8,375 nt of DNA from CAYSSM01 sp964433905 (GTDB taxonomy: Bacteria; Patescibacteriota; UBA1384; UBA12157; JAENIV01). The notes beneath the pieces were generated by a model that made no database searches, was not told the origin of the DNA, and saw only the letters and a program-made list of their open reading frames with translations. The translations under genes and the position numbers were made by a program. The stretch spans positions 1-8,375 of the forward strand of contig CAYSSM010000023.1 of assembly GCA_964433905.1 (NCBI GenBank), in the 5' to 3' direction. Below are positions 1 through 5,698 of the stretch, piece after piece (position 1 is the first letter of the stretch; each line of letters starts with the position of its first letter).

Positions 1-786
1 GATTTTGACTAAATCGCCAATTTTTATCTCTTTGCCATAAGCAATGTTTATCTCTTTGCCGCGCGAAGATTTATTTTTATATATTTCGATAATCCCACGG
101 GCAGTATCCTCAACATAAATAAAATCTCTGGTTTGATGGCCGGTGCCGTGGATTTCCGGGCTTTGATTGGAAAATATTTTTCTCAAGGTTATGGGAATAA
201 CCGCCGCATACATGCCTTCGTTTTGGCGCGGACCGTAGGTGTTAAATGGCCTGGCGATGGCAATATCATGGCCATAGGTCTTGTAATAGCTCATCACCAT
301 AAGGTCGGCCGCCGCCTTGCCGGCGGCATAAAGCGTTTCCGGACACTTGGGGTGGTCCTCATTTATCGGCACTTTTTGGGCAGTGCCGTAAACCTCGGAG
401 GAAGAACAATGAACCAAGGTTTGGTACTTTTTTTGGTGCAAAAGCCGCAAAAGGACGCTTGCCAGATTAACATTGACCATATAAGCGTCATCGGGGTCAA
501 CAAAAGAATGTTCAAGAGCCTTGGTGGCAAGATTAAAAACCACTTCAATCTTTTGTTTTTGAATGATTTGTTTCATCCTATTAAAATCGGTCGCGTCTTG
601 GCGGATAATTTCTAAATTTTTGAAAGCTTTTTTGGCCTCGGCCAGATTTTCCATTTTTCCCAAGAAAAAATTATCAACAACTATAATATTTGCCGGTTTT
701 TCTAAGATAAGCAAGTCAACCAGATGACTGCCGATAAAACCGGCCCCGCCGGTGATAAGAATGTTTTTATGTTTAAGCGTAGGCAT
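1..786 (-). CDS. NAD-dependent epimerase/dehydratase of the extended SDR family (3' end cut by window edge)
   Basis: The reading frame is open from an ATG at 786 to base 1, giving 262 residues with the C-terminus missing. An N-terminal Rossmann site GGAGFIG (residues 13-19) is followed by SHL and a VVDNF strand end (37-41), as in NAD-binding extended SDRs. The catalytic triad is visible as SSSEVYG (128-134) and Y153-x3-K157 (YAAGK). RPFNTYGPRQ (179-188) and RDFIYVED (220-227) are the usual nucleotide-sugar-binding signatures. The family performs C4 epimerisation, 4,6-dehydration or decarboxylation of NDP-sugars in the cytoplasm. The SSSEVYGTA and RPFNTYGPRQ wording resembles 4,6-dehydratases of the LegB type as well as UDP-sugar 4-epimerases, so the exact reaction is open. 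No clear ribosome binding site precedes the ATG, so it may be leaderless or weakly translated. It follows the aminotransferase on the same strand after a 143-base repeat-rich gap and probably serves the same sugar pathway. Confidence 0.9.
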   Translation of the reverse strand, partial: MPTLKHKNILITGGAGFIGSHLVDLLILEKPANIIVVDNFFLGKMENLAEAKKAFKNLEIIRQDATDFNRMKQIIQKQKIEVVFNLATKALEHSFVDPDDAYMVNVNLASVLLRLLHQKKYQTLVHCSSSEVYGTAQKVPINEDHPKCPETLYAAGKAAADLMVMSYYKTYGHDIAIARPFNTYGPRQNEGMYAAVIPITLRKIFSNQSPEIHGTGHQTRDFIYVEDTARGIIEIYKNKSSRGKEINIAYGKEIKIGDLVKI

Positions 787-929
787 AAGCAATAAATAAC
801 TAAACCAGAAATCCGAAACCAGAAAAAATGATTAAATGTTTAAATTTCTAAATATTTATTCGTCATTCTGGTTTCTGGTTTTGTCATTTATTCTGTCATT
901 CGTCATTCGGATTTCTGTTTTTTTAAATA
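787..929. repeat. Nested inverted-repeat region between aminotransferase and epimerase genes
   Basis: This 143-base gap contains no gene. A perfect 12-base inverted repeat (CAGAAATCCGAA at 806-817, complement at 906-917) encloses another perfect 10-base one (GAAACCAGAA at 815-824, complement at 866-875). The right half is built from short near-tandem words such as ATTCGTCATTC and TTCTGTCATT. TATTCGTCATT recurs at 5618-5628, next to the transporter gene. It looks like degenerate intergenic repeat DNA able to form a long imperfect hairpin. There is no run of T after a compact GC-rich stem, so I do not call it an intrinsic terminator. Confidence 0.6.
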
Positions 930-2078
930 TTATTTTTTTACTAAACTTTGAAGTACTTTCACTATATACGCCAAATCTTTCACTTTTAGGCCTGGATGCA
1001 CAGGAAGCGAGATGACTTCTTTGGCGACTTCGGCGGCAATCGGAGTGTTGGCTTTGTAGCCCAAATCAGTGTAAAGTTTTTGCTCATTGATCGGCAAGGG
1101 GTAAAAAACGGCTGTGCCAATACCCGCTTCGGTAAGCTTTTGTAGAACTTCATCGCGGCTGAAAGGAAATTCGGGAGTAATTCTTACCGTGTATTGATGA
1201 TAGACATGAGTACCGGTTATTGTTCGAGCTTGTCGAGAACTTCTCGACTCGCTACGCTCGCTCGAAGAATAAATATCGGCCTCCGGCACGATTAAACCAG
1301 TGATCTTTTTAAGATTCTTATTTAGAAATTCAGCGTTTTTGATTCTTGATTTATTAAATTGCGACAGCTTTTTAAGCTGTTCGATGCCGATGGCCGCTTC
1401 CAAGTCGGTCATGCGATAATTATAACCTAAAATGTCGTGGTAATAGCGAACTTTTGAACCGTGGGCGCGCAAGAGATTGGCTTTTTCATAAACTTCTTTG
1501 GAATTTGTGGTGATCATCCCGCCTTCACCAACGGTCATATTTTTTGTCGGATAAAGAGAGAAAGCGCCAATTCCAAACGATCCGACATTTTTACCCCGCC
1601 AAGCAGCGCCGTGTGCCTGGCAAGCGTCTTCAACAACAGCTAATTTACGCTTTTTGGCAATCGCCATGATTTTTGTCATATCGCAGGCGCTGCCATAAAG
1701 ATGGACCGGCATAATTGCCTTGGTTTTTTTAGTGATTGCCTTTTCAATTTTTTCCGGATCGATATTAAAGCTTTCATCAATATCGACAAAAACCGGTTTG
1801 GCGCCTGTGTAAAGAATCGAGTTGGCTGATGCGATGAAGGTAAAGGGTGTGGTGATTACTTCATCGGAGGGGCCGGTGTCAAGGCTGCGGAGCCCAACTT
1901 CCAAAGCTGTCGTGCCCGAAGATGTCGCCACGGCAAATTTTGCGCCAACCATTTTGGCAAATTTTTCTTCAAATTCTTTAACCTTGGGGCCCTGCGCCAG
2001 CATGCCCGATTTCATGACCGCCACCACGGCGGCGATTTCTTCTTTCCCAATCTGGGGAGAAGCAATGTTGATTTTCAT
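930..2078 (-). CDS. DegT/DnrJ/EryC1 (WbpE-like) PLP-dependent sugar aminotransferase carrying an in-frame palindromic repeat
   Basis: This 382-residue cytoplasmic fold-type I enzyme should transfer an amino group, typically from glutamate, to a keto-sugar nucleotide. Visible landmarks are the PLP-phosphate loop SSGTTA (53-58), the ring-stacking/acidic segment VEDACQAHGA (149-158, D151) and the Schiff-base lysine K179 in SLYPTKNMT, followed by GEGG. I place the start at the ATG at 2078 rather than 2123. It opens with MKINIASP, has AAAGGA at 2083-2088, and overlaps the methyltransferase stop as ATGA; the longer version would add 15 basic residues inside the upstream gene. Residues 271-286 (SSSERSESRS...) are encoded by a 48-base palindromic element lying between VPEADIY and GTHVYHQY, just before a conserved strand. 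The core appears intact on both sides. Next to WbpB-like and WbpD-like genes it most likely aminates the 3-keto position of a UDP-uronic acid; the exact substrate is inferred. Confidence 0.93.
   Translation of the reverse strand: MKINIASPQIGKEEIAAVVAVMKSGMLAQGPKVKEFEEKFAKMVGAKFAVATSSGTTALEVGLRSLDTGPSDEVITTPFTFIASANSILYTGAKPVFVDIDESFNIDPEKIEKAITKKTKAIMPVHLYGSACDMTKIMAIAKKRKLAVVEDACQAHGAAWRGKNVGSFGIGAFSLYPTKNMTVGEGGMITTNSKEVYEKANLLRAHGSKVRYYHDILGYNYRMTDLEAAIGIEQLKKLSQFNKSRIKNAEFLNKNLKKITGLIVPEADIYSSSERSESRSSRQARTITGTHVYHQYTVRITPEFPFSRDEVLQKLTEAGIGTAVFYPLPINEQKLYTDLGYKANTPIAAEVAKEVISLPVHPGLKVKDLAYIVKVLQSLVKK
1221..1268. repeat. 48-base palindromic element inserted in frame in the aminotransferase gene
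   Basis: The outer arms TTCGAGC (1223-1229) and GCTCGAA (1260-1266) pair perfectly. They extend to 1217-1229/1260-1272 with one mismatch. An inner perfect arm pair GTCGAGAA (1232-1239) and TTCTCGAC (1241-1248) is separated by a single base. The unit equals exactly codons 271-286 of the host gene, adding Ser/Arg/Glu-rich sequence without shifting the frame. A 47-base unit with matching ends lies at 4562-4608. The arrangement resembles protein-coding palindromic elements such as the Rickettsia RPEs in concept; no relation in sequence is claimed. Confidence 0.8.
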
Positions 2079-2791
2079 CTGGTCCTTTCTTTTTTTTCTG
2101 CCAATACTTCGTAAGTGTCCCAAAAACCAAATTTCTTATCGGGAAAAATTGGCGTTATTTTAATCTTTTTGTCGCCTGCTTGTCCGTCGGCGCCTTGCTC
2201 TAACAGTTTAAAACCGGTTTTTTGCAGCAGTTCTTCGGTTTCTTTTAGCGGGGTAAAAACCTTATCTTTAATCGCTTTTAGAGAAATTCTGATTAAATTC
2301 GGCTTGCCGTCTCTAATGCCCTGCCAAATCAAATCCAGATACCAGCCTAAACCGGCGATTAAACCCAAATAAATTTTCCCGCCCGGCTTTAAAACCCGAA
2401 ACATTTCTTGCAAACTTTTGAGACGGTTGGTGTACATCCAAACATCGTAGCAGATAATAAAATCGAAATAATTGTCAGGATAAGGCAAACTTTCAATTTT
2501 ACCTTGACGCAATTCAATGTTTTTAAGTTTAAGTTTAGCGGTTATTTCTTTGGCTACGGCTAAATATTTATCGGTGGCGTCAATAGCTTTAACCTGTTTA
2601 TTTAATCGGCTGGCAGCGACAGTAAAGATGCCCGCGCCGCAACCGGCATCCAAAATTCGGCTGTTTTTACCCGTAAAACCGATTTTTTCCAACCTTTTTA
2701 GGTAATAAGCCGGCGAATAGGTTAAAACTTCTTCAATGTGGCGCGACGGCAGGGAAGTTGTAATTTTCCAAGCCGGATCTATCTTAACCAT
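2075..2791 (-). CDS. Class I SAM-dependent methyltransferase (Methyltransf_11-like)
   Basis: This 238-residue protein has a single Rossmann-like methyltransferase domain. Motif I is LDAGCGAG (47-54), with the acidic residue D71 after strand 2 (KAIDATD) to hold the ribose of S-adenosylmethionine. Motif IV lies around FDFIICYDVWMY (109-120), followed by LKPGGKIY (134-141). The stretch LGLIAGLGWYLDLIW (142-156) is hydrophobic but too isolated to be a convincing membrane anchor. The ATG at 2791 overlaps the acyltransferase end by 13 bases, and the TGA stop overlaps the aminotransferase start as ATGA, so it is translated within the sugar operon. This position suggests it methylates a sugar nucleotide, a glycan or a biosynthetic intermediate. 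The acceptor cannot be read from the sequence, and a small-molecule or lipid acceptor is equally possible. Confidence 0.88.
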   Translation of the reverse strand: MVKIDPAWKITTSLPSRHIEEVLTYSPAYYLKRLEKIGFTGKNSRILDAGCGAGIFTVAASRLNKQVKAIDATDKYLAVAKEITAKLKLKNIELRQGKIESLPYPDNYFDFIICYDVWMYTNRLKSLQEMFRVLKPGGKIYLGLIAGLGWYLDLIWQGIRDGKPNLIRISLKAIKDKVFTPLKETEELLQKTGFKLLEQGADGQAGDKKIKITPIFPDKKFGFWDTYEVLAEKKERTR

Positions 2792-3453
2792 ATTACTTTC
2801 TTTGGGCCATTATCGGACAATATTTGATAGGCCTTTTTATCAATTTCAACCGTTAAGCCGCAATCGCATTTACCCTCAACAAAATCTCTTTTTTTAAAAA
2901 AACTCTTAATTTTTTTGCCGCAGCGGCAGACAAAACCTTTAATTTTAGCCGGATTGCCGTAAATCAGAGCAAAATCAGGGACATCTTTGCTCACCACCGA
3001 ACCGGCGCCAATCAGAGCGAATTTTCCGATTGTTACTCCCGGAGTTAAAACCGAATGGCCGCCAATCGAAGCCCCCTTTTTAATTTGAATTTTTGAAACC
3101 TCCCAATCATCGGCGCTCTTGAGCGTGCCGTCGGGATTAATCGCCCGCGGCAAGCGGTCATTGGTAAAACAAACATTCGGGCCGACAAAAACACCGTCTT
3201 CGATAATCGCCTGGTGGTAAACAATGGCATGATTTTGAATTTTGACATTGTTGCCGATTTGCGAGTCAAAATCAATAAAAACATTGCGGGCAATAACACA
3301 ATCTTGGCCGATTTTGCTACCATGGCGGACCTGAGCCAAATGCCAAATTTTGCTACCCTTGCCAATTTGAACATCTTCTTCAACCGTGGCCGAAGGATGA
3401 ACAAAAAAGTCTTTTTTAACCTTTTTTACCTTGTGAATATTTTTTTTAGCCAT
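2779..3453 (-). CDS. WbpD-like sugar N-acyltransferase (left-handed beta-helix) with Cys-rich C-terminal tail
   Basis: The 224-residue protein consists of hexapeptide-repeat coils (about residues 18-170) such as VQIGKGSKIW, KIGQDCVIARNVFI and VTIGKFALIGAGSVV. This is the left-handed parallel beta-helix of trimeric acyl-CoA-dependent acyltransferases. VGPNVCFTND followed by RLPRAINPDG is typical of WbpD-type enzymes that N-acetylate a 3-amino group on UDP-diaminouronic acids. It should act in the cytoplasm just after the aminotransferase. Residues 171-224 form a tail with CRCG (176-179) and CDCG (196-199), a four-cysteine pattern suggesting a zinc ribbon. The start at 3453 shares ATGGCTAA with the oxidoreductase stop and has no good ribosome binding site, so translation is probably coupled to the upstream gene. 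The N-terminus is markedly lysine-rich (KKNIHKVKKVKK). Family assignment is firm; the precise substrate is inferred from neighbours. Confidence 0.92.
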   Translation of the reverse strand: MAKKNIHKVKKVKKDFFVHPSATVEEDVQIGKGSKIWHLAQVRHGSKIGQDCVIARNVFIDFDSQIGNNVKIQNHAIVYHQAIIEDGVFVGPNVCFTNDRLPRAINPDGTLKSADDWEVSKIQIKKGASIGGHSVLTPGVTIGKFALIGAGSVVSKDVPDFALIYGNPAKIKGFVCRCGKKIKSFFKKRDFVEGKCDCGLTVEIDKKAYQILSDNGPKKVIWLR

Positions 3454-4429
3454 TTTTGCTAATTAAACGGGATATTTTATTGGCGATGGCGATGGCGTCA
3501 ATCGCCTCGCGGGCGGTAACCGCCGGCCGTTTATTTTCTTGAATTGATTTAACAAACGATAATATTTCCGCCTTCAGCGGCTCGATATTTTTTACCGGCA
3601 CAATCTTTTTGCCCTGGCTGTCGGAAAACTTAATCAAAAAATCGCCAAAATCGTCGTATTCCATCATTACTTTGCTTTCATAAAAATCGAGCTCTTGGGT
3701 AATGTAGTTTAGCTCAACATAGGCTTTTTTGCCCGAAACAGTTAGTTTTCTAACTTTAAGAGGAGTAATCCAGTTAGCCACCAAGAGCCCGCCGCCCGAG
3801 CCGTAGTCCAAGAAGGCTTCGACATGGTCTTCGGTAATTTTATTGATGGCGCAGCCCCCTTGAGCCGTCACTTTAGTCGGCAAACGGCCGAACAACCAGT
3901 TCATAATGTCGATATCATGAACGCCAATATCAATAATCACATTGGCGTCTTTGATTCGGTTGGGCATCGGCCCCAGCCGAAAGGTGTTGATGTAGACGAT
4001 TTCCCCCAAGTCTCCCTTATCAATCATTTCTTTGAGCTTAATCACTGCCGGGTTAAATCTTTCGATATGACCAACGGTAAATTTAATGCCTTTTGCTTTG
4101 GCTTTATGAATAATTTGTTTGGCGTCCGCAACAGTTCCAGCGATCGGTTTTTCAATTAAAATATTGATACCGGCATCGATACAATCGATGGCAACTTGTT
4201 TATGCAATTTTGTCGGTACGGCGATACTGACAAGGTCGATTTTTTCTTTCTTAACCATTTCCTTGTAATCGGAATAGTAATTGGCTTTGTATTGCTTAGC
4301 TATTTGCTCGCCATTGGCATGATTTTTATCGGCTATGGCTATAAGGTTCGTTTTCTTGATTTCCGCGTAGTTGCGGGCGTGGTGGCGGCCCATGTTGCCA
4401 ACACCAATAACTGCTGCGTTTAATTTCAC
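3446..4429 (-). CDS. Gfo/Idh/MocA-family NAD(P)-dependent oxidoreductase (WbpB-like)
   Basis: This is a 327-residue dehydrogenase of normal family length. The N-terminal Rossmann domain carries GVGNMG (9-14). EKP (93-95) is the family hallmark supplying the catalytic-site lysine, and GHIERFNP (120-127) and DIGVHDID (167-174) contribute substrate-pocket and histidine residues. In WbpB-type enzymes the reaction is oxidation of the C3 hydroxyl of UDP-N-acetylglucosaminuronic acid, making the keto substrate for the aminotransferase. Translation starts at GTG (4427-4429). This choice rests on AGGAGG at 4434-4439, four bases upstream, and on KLNAAVIGVG being the expected start of the Rossmann fold. 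It is the first gene of the overlapping four-gene set. I found no convincing promoter; TATAAC at 4460-4465 is a -10-like word without a partner. Inositol or other sugar dehydrogenase activity cannot be excluded from sequence alone. Confidence 0.92.
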   Translation of the reverse strand: MKLNAAVIGVGNMGRHHARNYAEIKKTNLIAIADKNHANGEQIAKQYKANYYSDYKEMVKKEKIDLVSIAVPTKLHKQVAIDCIDAGINILIEKPIAGTVADAKQIIHKAKAKGIKFTVGHIERFNPAVIKLKEMIDKGDLGEIVYINTFRLGPMPNRIKDANVIIDIGVHDIDIMNWLFGRLPTKVTAQGGCAINKITEDHVEAFLDYGSGGGLLVANWITPLKVRKLTVSGKKAYVELNYITQELDFYESKVMMEYDDFGDFLIKFSDSQGKKIVPVKNIEPLKAEILSFVKSIQENKRPAVTAREAIDAIAIANKISRLISKNG

Positions 4430-4433
4430 TTCG

Positions 4434-4439
4434 CCTCCT
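4434..4439 (-). promoter_or_regulatory. Ribosome binding site fixing the GTG start of the oxidoreductase
   Basis: AGGAGG on the minus strand sits four bases before the GTG at 4429. It is a full anti-SD match, and no ATG in frame gives a better N-terminus. Confidence 0.75.
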
Positions 4440-4529
4440 ATGAAACTTTAAATTTAATTGTTATAGATCTATGAAAACAAAAGATTTTCTAAACTTAATT
4501 TGGCAGAGTTTTTCACATCTGTCAATTTC

Positions 4530-4619
4530 TGTCAACCCACCCCACCGTAAACGGTGGGGCATGTTCGACTTCGCTCTCCTCGAGTCTGAGCGACCTCGGA
4601 GTCGAAGACAGGGTTGACA
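4530..4619. repeat. 90-base composite inverted-repeat unit in the gap between transporter and sugar operon
   Basis: A 9-base perfect inverted repeat (TGTCAACCC at 4530-4538, GGGTTGACA at 4611-4619) bounds two internal hairpins. The first is CCCCACCGT-AA-ACGGTGGGG (4540-4559). The second is the 47-base unit at 4562-4608. Folded, it would make a three-way junction. No coding potential worth reporting and no transposase are present. CTGTCAA is directly repeated at 4519-4525 and 4529-4535, at the left border. It resembles a small non-autonomous repeat element. Confidence 0.65.
4562..4608. repeat. 47-base palindromic element, relative of the one in the aminotransferase gene
   Basis: The ends TGTTCGAct and agTCGAAGA match the TGTTCGAgc and gcTCGAAGA ends of the 1221-1268 unit, with the two inner bases of each arm changed in a paired way. 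Arms TTCGACT (4564-4570) and AGTCGAA (4600-4606) pair perfectly, and TCGCTC (4571-4576) pairs with GAGCGA (4588-4593). The interior otherwise differs, so conservation is of ends, length and folding. Confidence 0.65.
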
Positions 4620-4632
4620 CTGAGAGACATAC

Positions 4633-4666
4633 AAAAAAAGGGCTGTCCCATAAATAGGATCAGCCC
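4633..4666 (-). terminator. Intrinsic terminator of the EamA-type transporter gene
   Basis: Read on the minus strand, GGGCTG (4666-4661) pairs with CAGCCC (4645-4640). The stem continues past one A-A mismatch by TCC/GGG and closes on an AT-rich loop. A run of seven T follows (4639-4633). The stem begins inside the last codons of the transporter gene and includes its stop codon. Confidence 0.85.
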
Positions 4667-5544
4667 AAGATGACGAGAATAACGCCGCCGATGATGATAA
4701 AAACGCCCAACCATTTTCTGATGCTGAATTCGCCACCAAATTCTCTGGGAAAAACCAGCCAGGAAATGAAGAGAGTTGGGATCACTGAGACATTAAAAAT
4801 AGCTGTTGAGTATCCGGGATTGGCAACGAGTTTAATGGCGACAAAATTCAGAAGATTGCTCAAGAAACCAACCAAGATGTAAAGAATAATCGGCAGAATC
4901 ACAATTTGTGACAGATTTCCAAGTCGAAAACCTGCTTTTTGTTGGTAAGCCAAAACCACAAAACCGATAGATGCGATCAGAAACAAAACGACAAGAATTT
5001 GTCCCGGACTAATTCCGATGTTGGTCATTTTCTTGACGACCAAAAACATCAGTCCAAAACAGATGGTTGCTATTGTCGCCGGTAACGGCCATCTCCCCGC
5101 CTTCTTAGTCGTCTTGTTAAACAAAAACAGCCCAACTAATCCAGCAATAATCATGAAGGTCCCCACGGTTTTACCGATGCCAATCGGTGCGCCCAGAAAA
5201 ATTGACGAAAGAATCAGAACTAATAGCACGTTCGCTACAATGACTGATTGAACATAGCCAGGATTTGGACTTTCGCCAAAAGCCTTAGTCATGGCGATAT
5301 TGCCCGCCATTGATAACACCCCAATCAGCAGTCCCCAAAGCCAAAAGGTTTCCGTTTGGACAACTTCTTTCAACTCCGCCGGCGCCACTACCAGATTATA
5401 ACCGAGGTAAAGCAGAAACATACCGATAAAGACATAAAACAACAACTTTGTCCGGTTGATCTTGTAATTGAGCGCCCATTTTTGAAAAATCGGGGTAAAC
5501 GAACTGACCAGCATCGCAAGAAGGGAAACCTCATACCAAGACAT
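4660..5544 (-). CDS. EamA/DMT-superfamily membrane transporter
   Basis: This 294-residue protein is almost wholly hydrophobic, with about ten predicted membrane helices in two five-helix halves, as in EamA-type drug/metabolite transporters. Examples are LLFYVFIGMFLLYLGYNL, VANVLLVLILSSIFLGAP and FIIIGGVILVILG at the C-terminus. Conserved-looking features are FQKWAL near the first helix, NPGYVQSVIVAN in the first half and NPGYSTAIFNVSVI in the equivalent place of the second half, a visible internal duplication. Substrates of the family are small metabolites and cannot be deduced here. I choose the ATG at 5544 because AAGGTGG (5550-5556) lies five bases upstream; a GTG at 5553 would fall inside that site. 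It has its own terminator and a candidate promoter, so it is probably transcribed alone. Confidence 0.9.
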   Translation of the reverse strand: MSWYEVSLLAMLVSSFTPIFQKWALNYKINRTKLLFYVFIGMFLLYLGYNLVVAPAELKEVVQTETFWLWGLLIGVLSMAGNIAMTKAFGESPNPGYVQSVIVANVLLVLILSSIFLGAPIGIGKTVGTFMIIAGLVGLFLFNKTTKKAGRWPLPATIATICFGLMFLVVKKMTNIGISPGQILVVLFLIASIGFVVLAYQQKAGFRLGNLSQIVILPIILYILVGFLSNLLNFVAIKLVANPGYSTAIFNVSVIPTLFISWLVFPREFGGEFSIRKWLGVFIIIGGVILVILG

Positions 5545-5563
5545 GTGCACCACCTTCTAAAAA

Positions 5564-5572
5564 ATAATACCA
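5564..5572 (-). promoter_or_regulatory. Candidate extended -10 promoter of the transporter gene
   Basis: On the minus strand TGG-TATTAT matches the extended -10 pattern TGnTATAAT with one change. The -35 region at 17 bases (TTTTTA) is weak. The start codon is only about 20 bases downstream, which leaves a very short leader barely holding the ribosome binding site. Confidence 0.4.
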
Positions 5573-5629
5573 TATAAAATCAGGAATAAAAAGAGCATTT
5601 CTATCAAGGGCTACATTATTCGTCATTAT

Positions 5630-5645
5630 TTAATATTAATATTAA
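5630..5645. repeat. 16-base perfect AT palindrome
   Basis: TTAATATTAATATTAA is its own reverse complement. It lies between the terminator of the TIM-barrel gene and the transporter promoter. It could be a protein-binding site, but it is pure AT, so chance occurrence is plausible. Confidence 0.35.
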
Positions 5646-5651
5646 GGGGTT

Positions 5652-5680
5652 AAAAACAGGGCAGACGCGGTGTCTGCCCT
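5652..5680 (-). terminator. Intrinsic terminator of the full-length TIM-barrel gene
   Basis: On the minus strand AGGGCAGAC (5680-5672) pairs perfectly over nine bases with GTCTGCCCT (5666-5658). The loop is five bases, and G plus five T (5656-5652) follow. It starts 18 bases after the TAA stop at 5699-5701. Confidence 0.85.
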
Positions 5681-5698
5681 TTGTTCGTAAGTTCTTCC

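Noticed and set aside
133..615. 160-codon plus-strand reading frame opposite the epimerase
   Set aside because: It is antisense to a strongly conserved SDR gene and has no recognisable motif or ribosome binding site.
2079..2123. Earlier start for the aminotransferase at 2123
   Set aside because: It would add 15 basic residues encoded inside the methyltransferase gene; the ATG at 2078 has a ribosome binding site and gives the typical N-terminus.
4540..4559. Perfect GC-rich hairpin as an intrinsic terminator
   Set aside because: Neither strand has a T run after the stem, and a proper terminator for the transporter lies at 4633-4666. It is better seen as part of the repeat unit.
4461..4739. 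Minus-strand reading frame across the 4440-4660 gap
   Set aside because: It runs through the repeat unit, the terminator and the transporter gene in another frame, and shows no protein-like composition.
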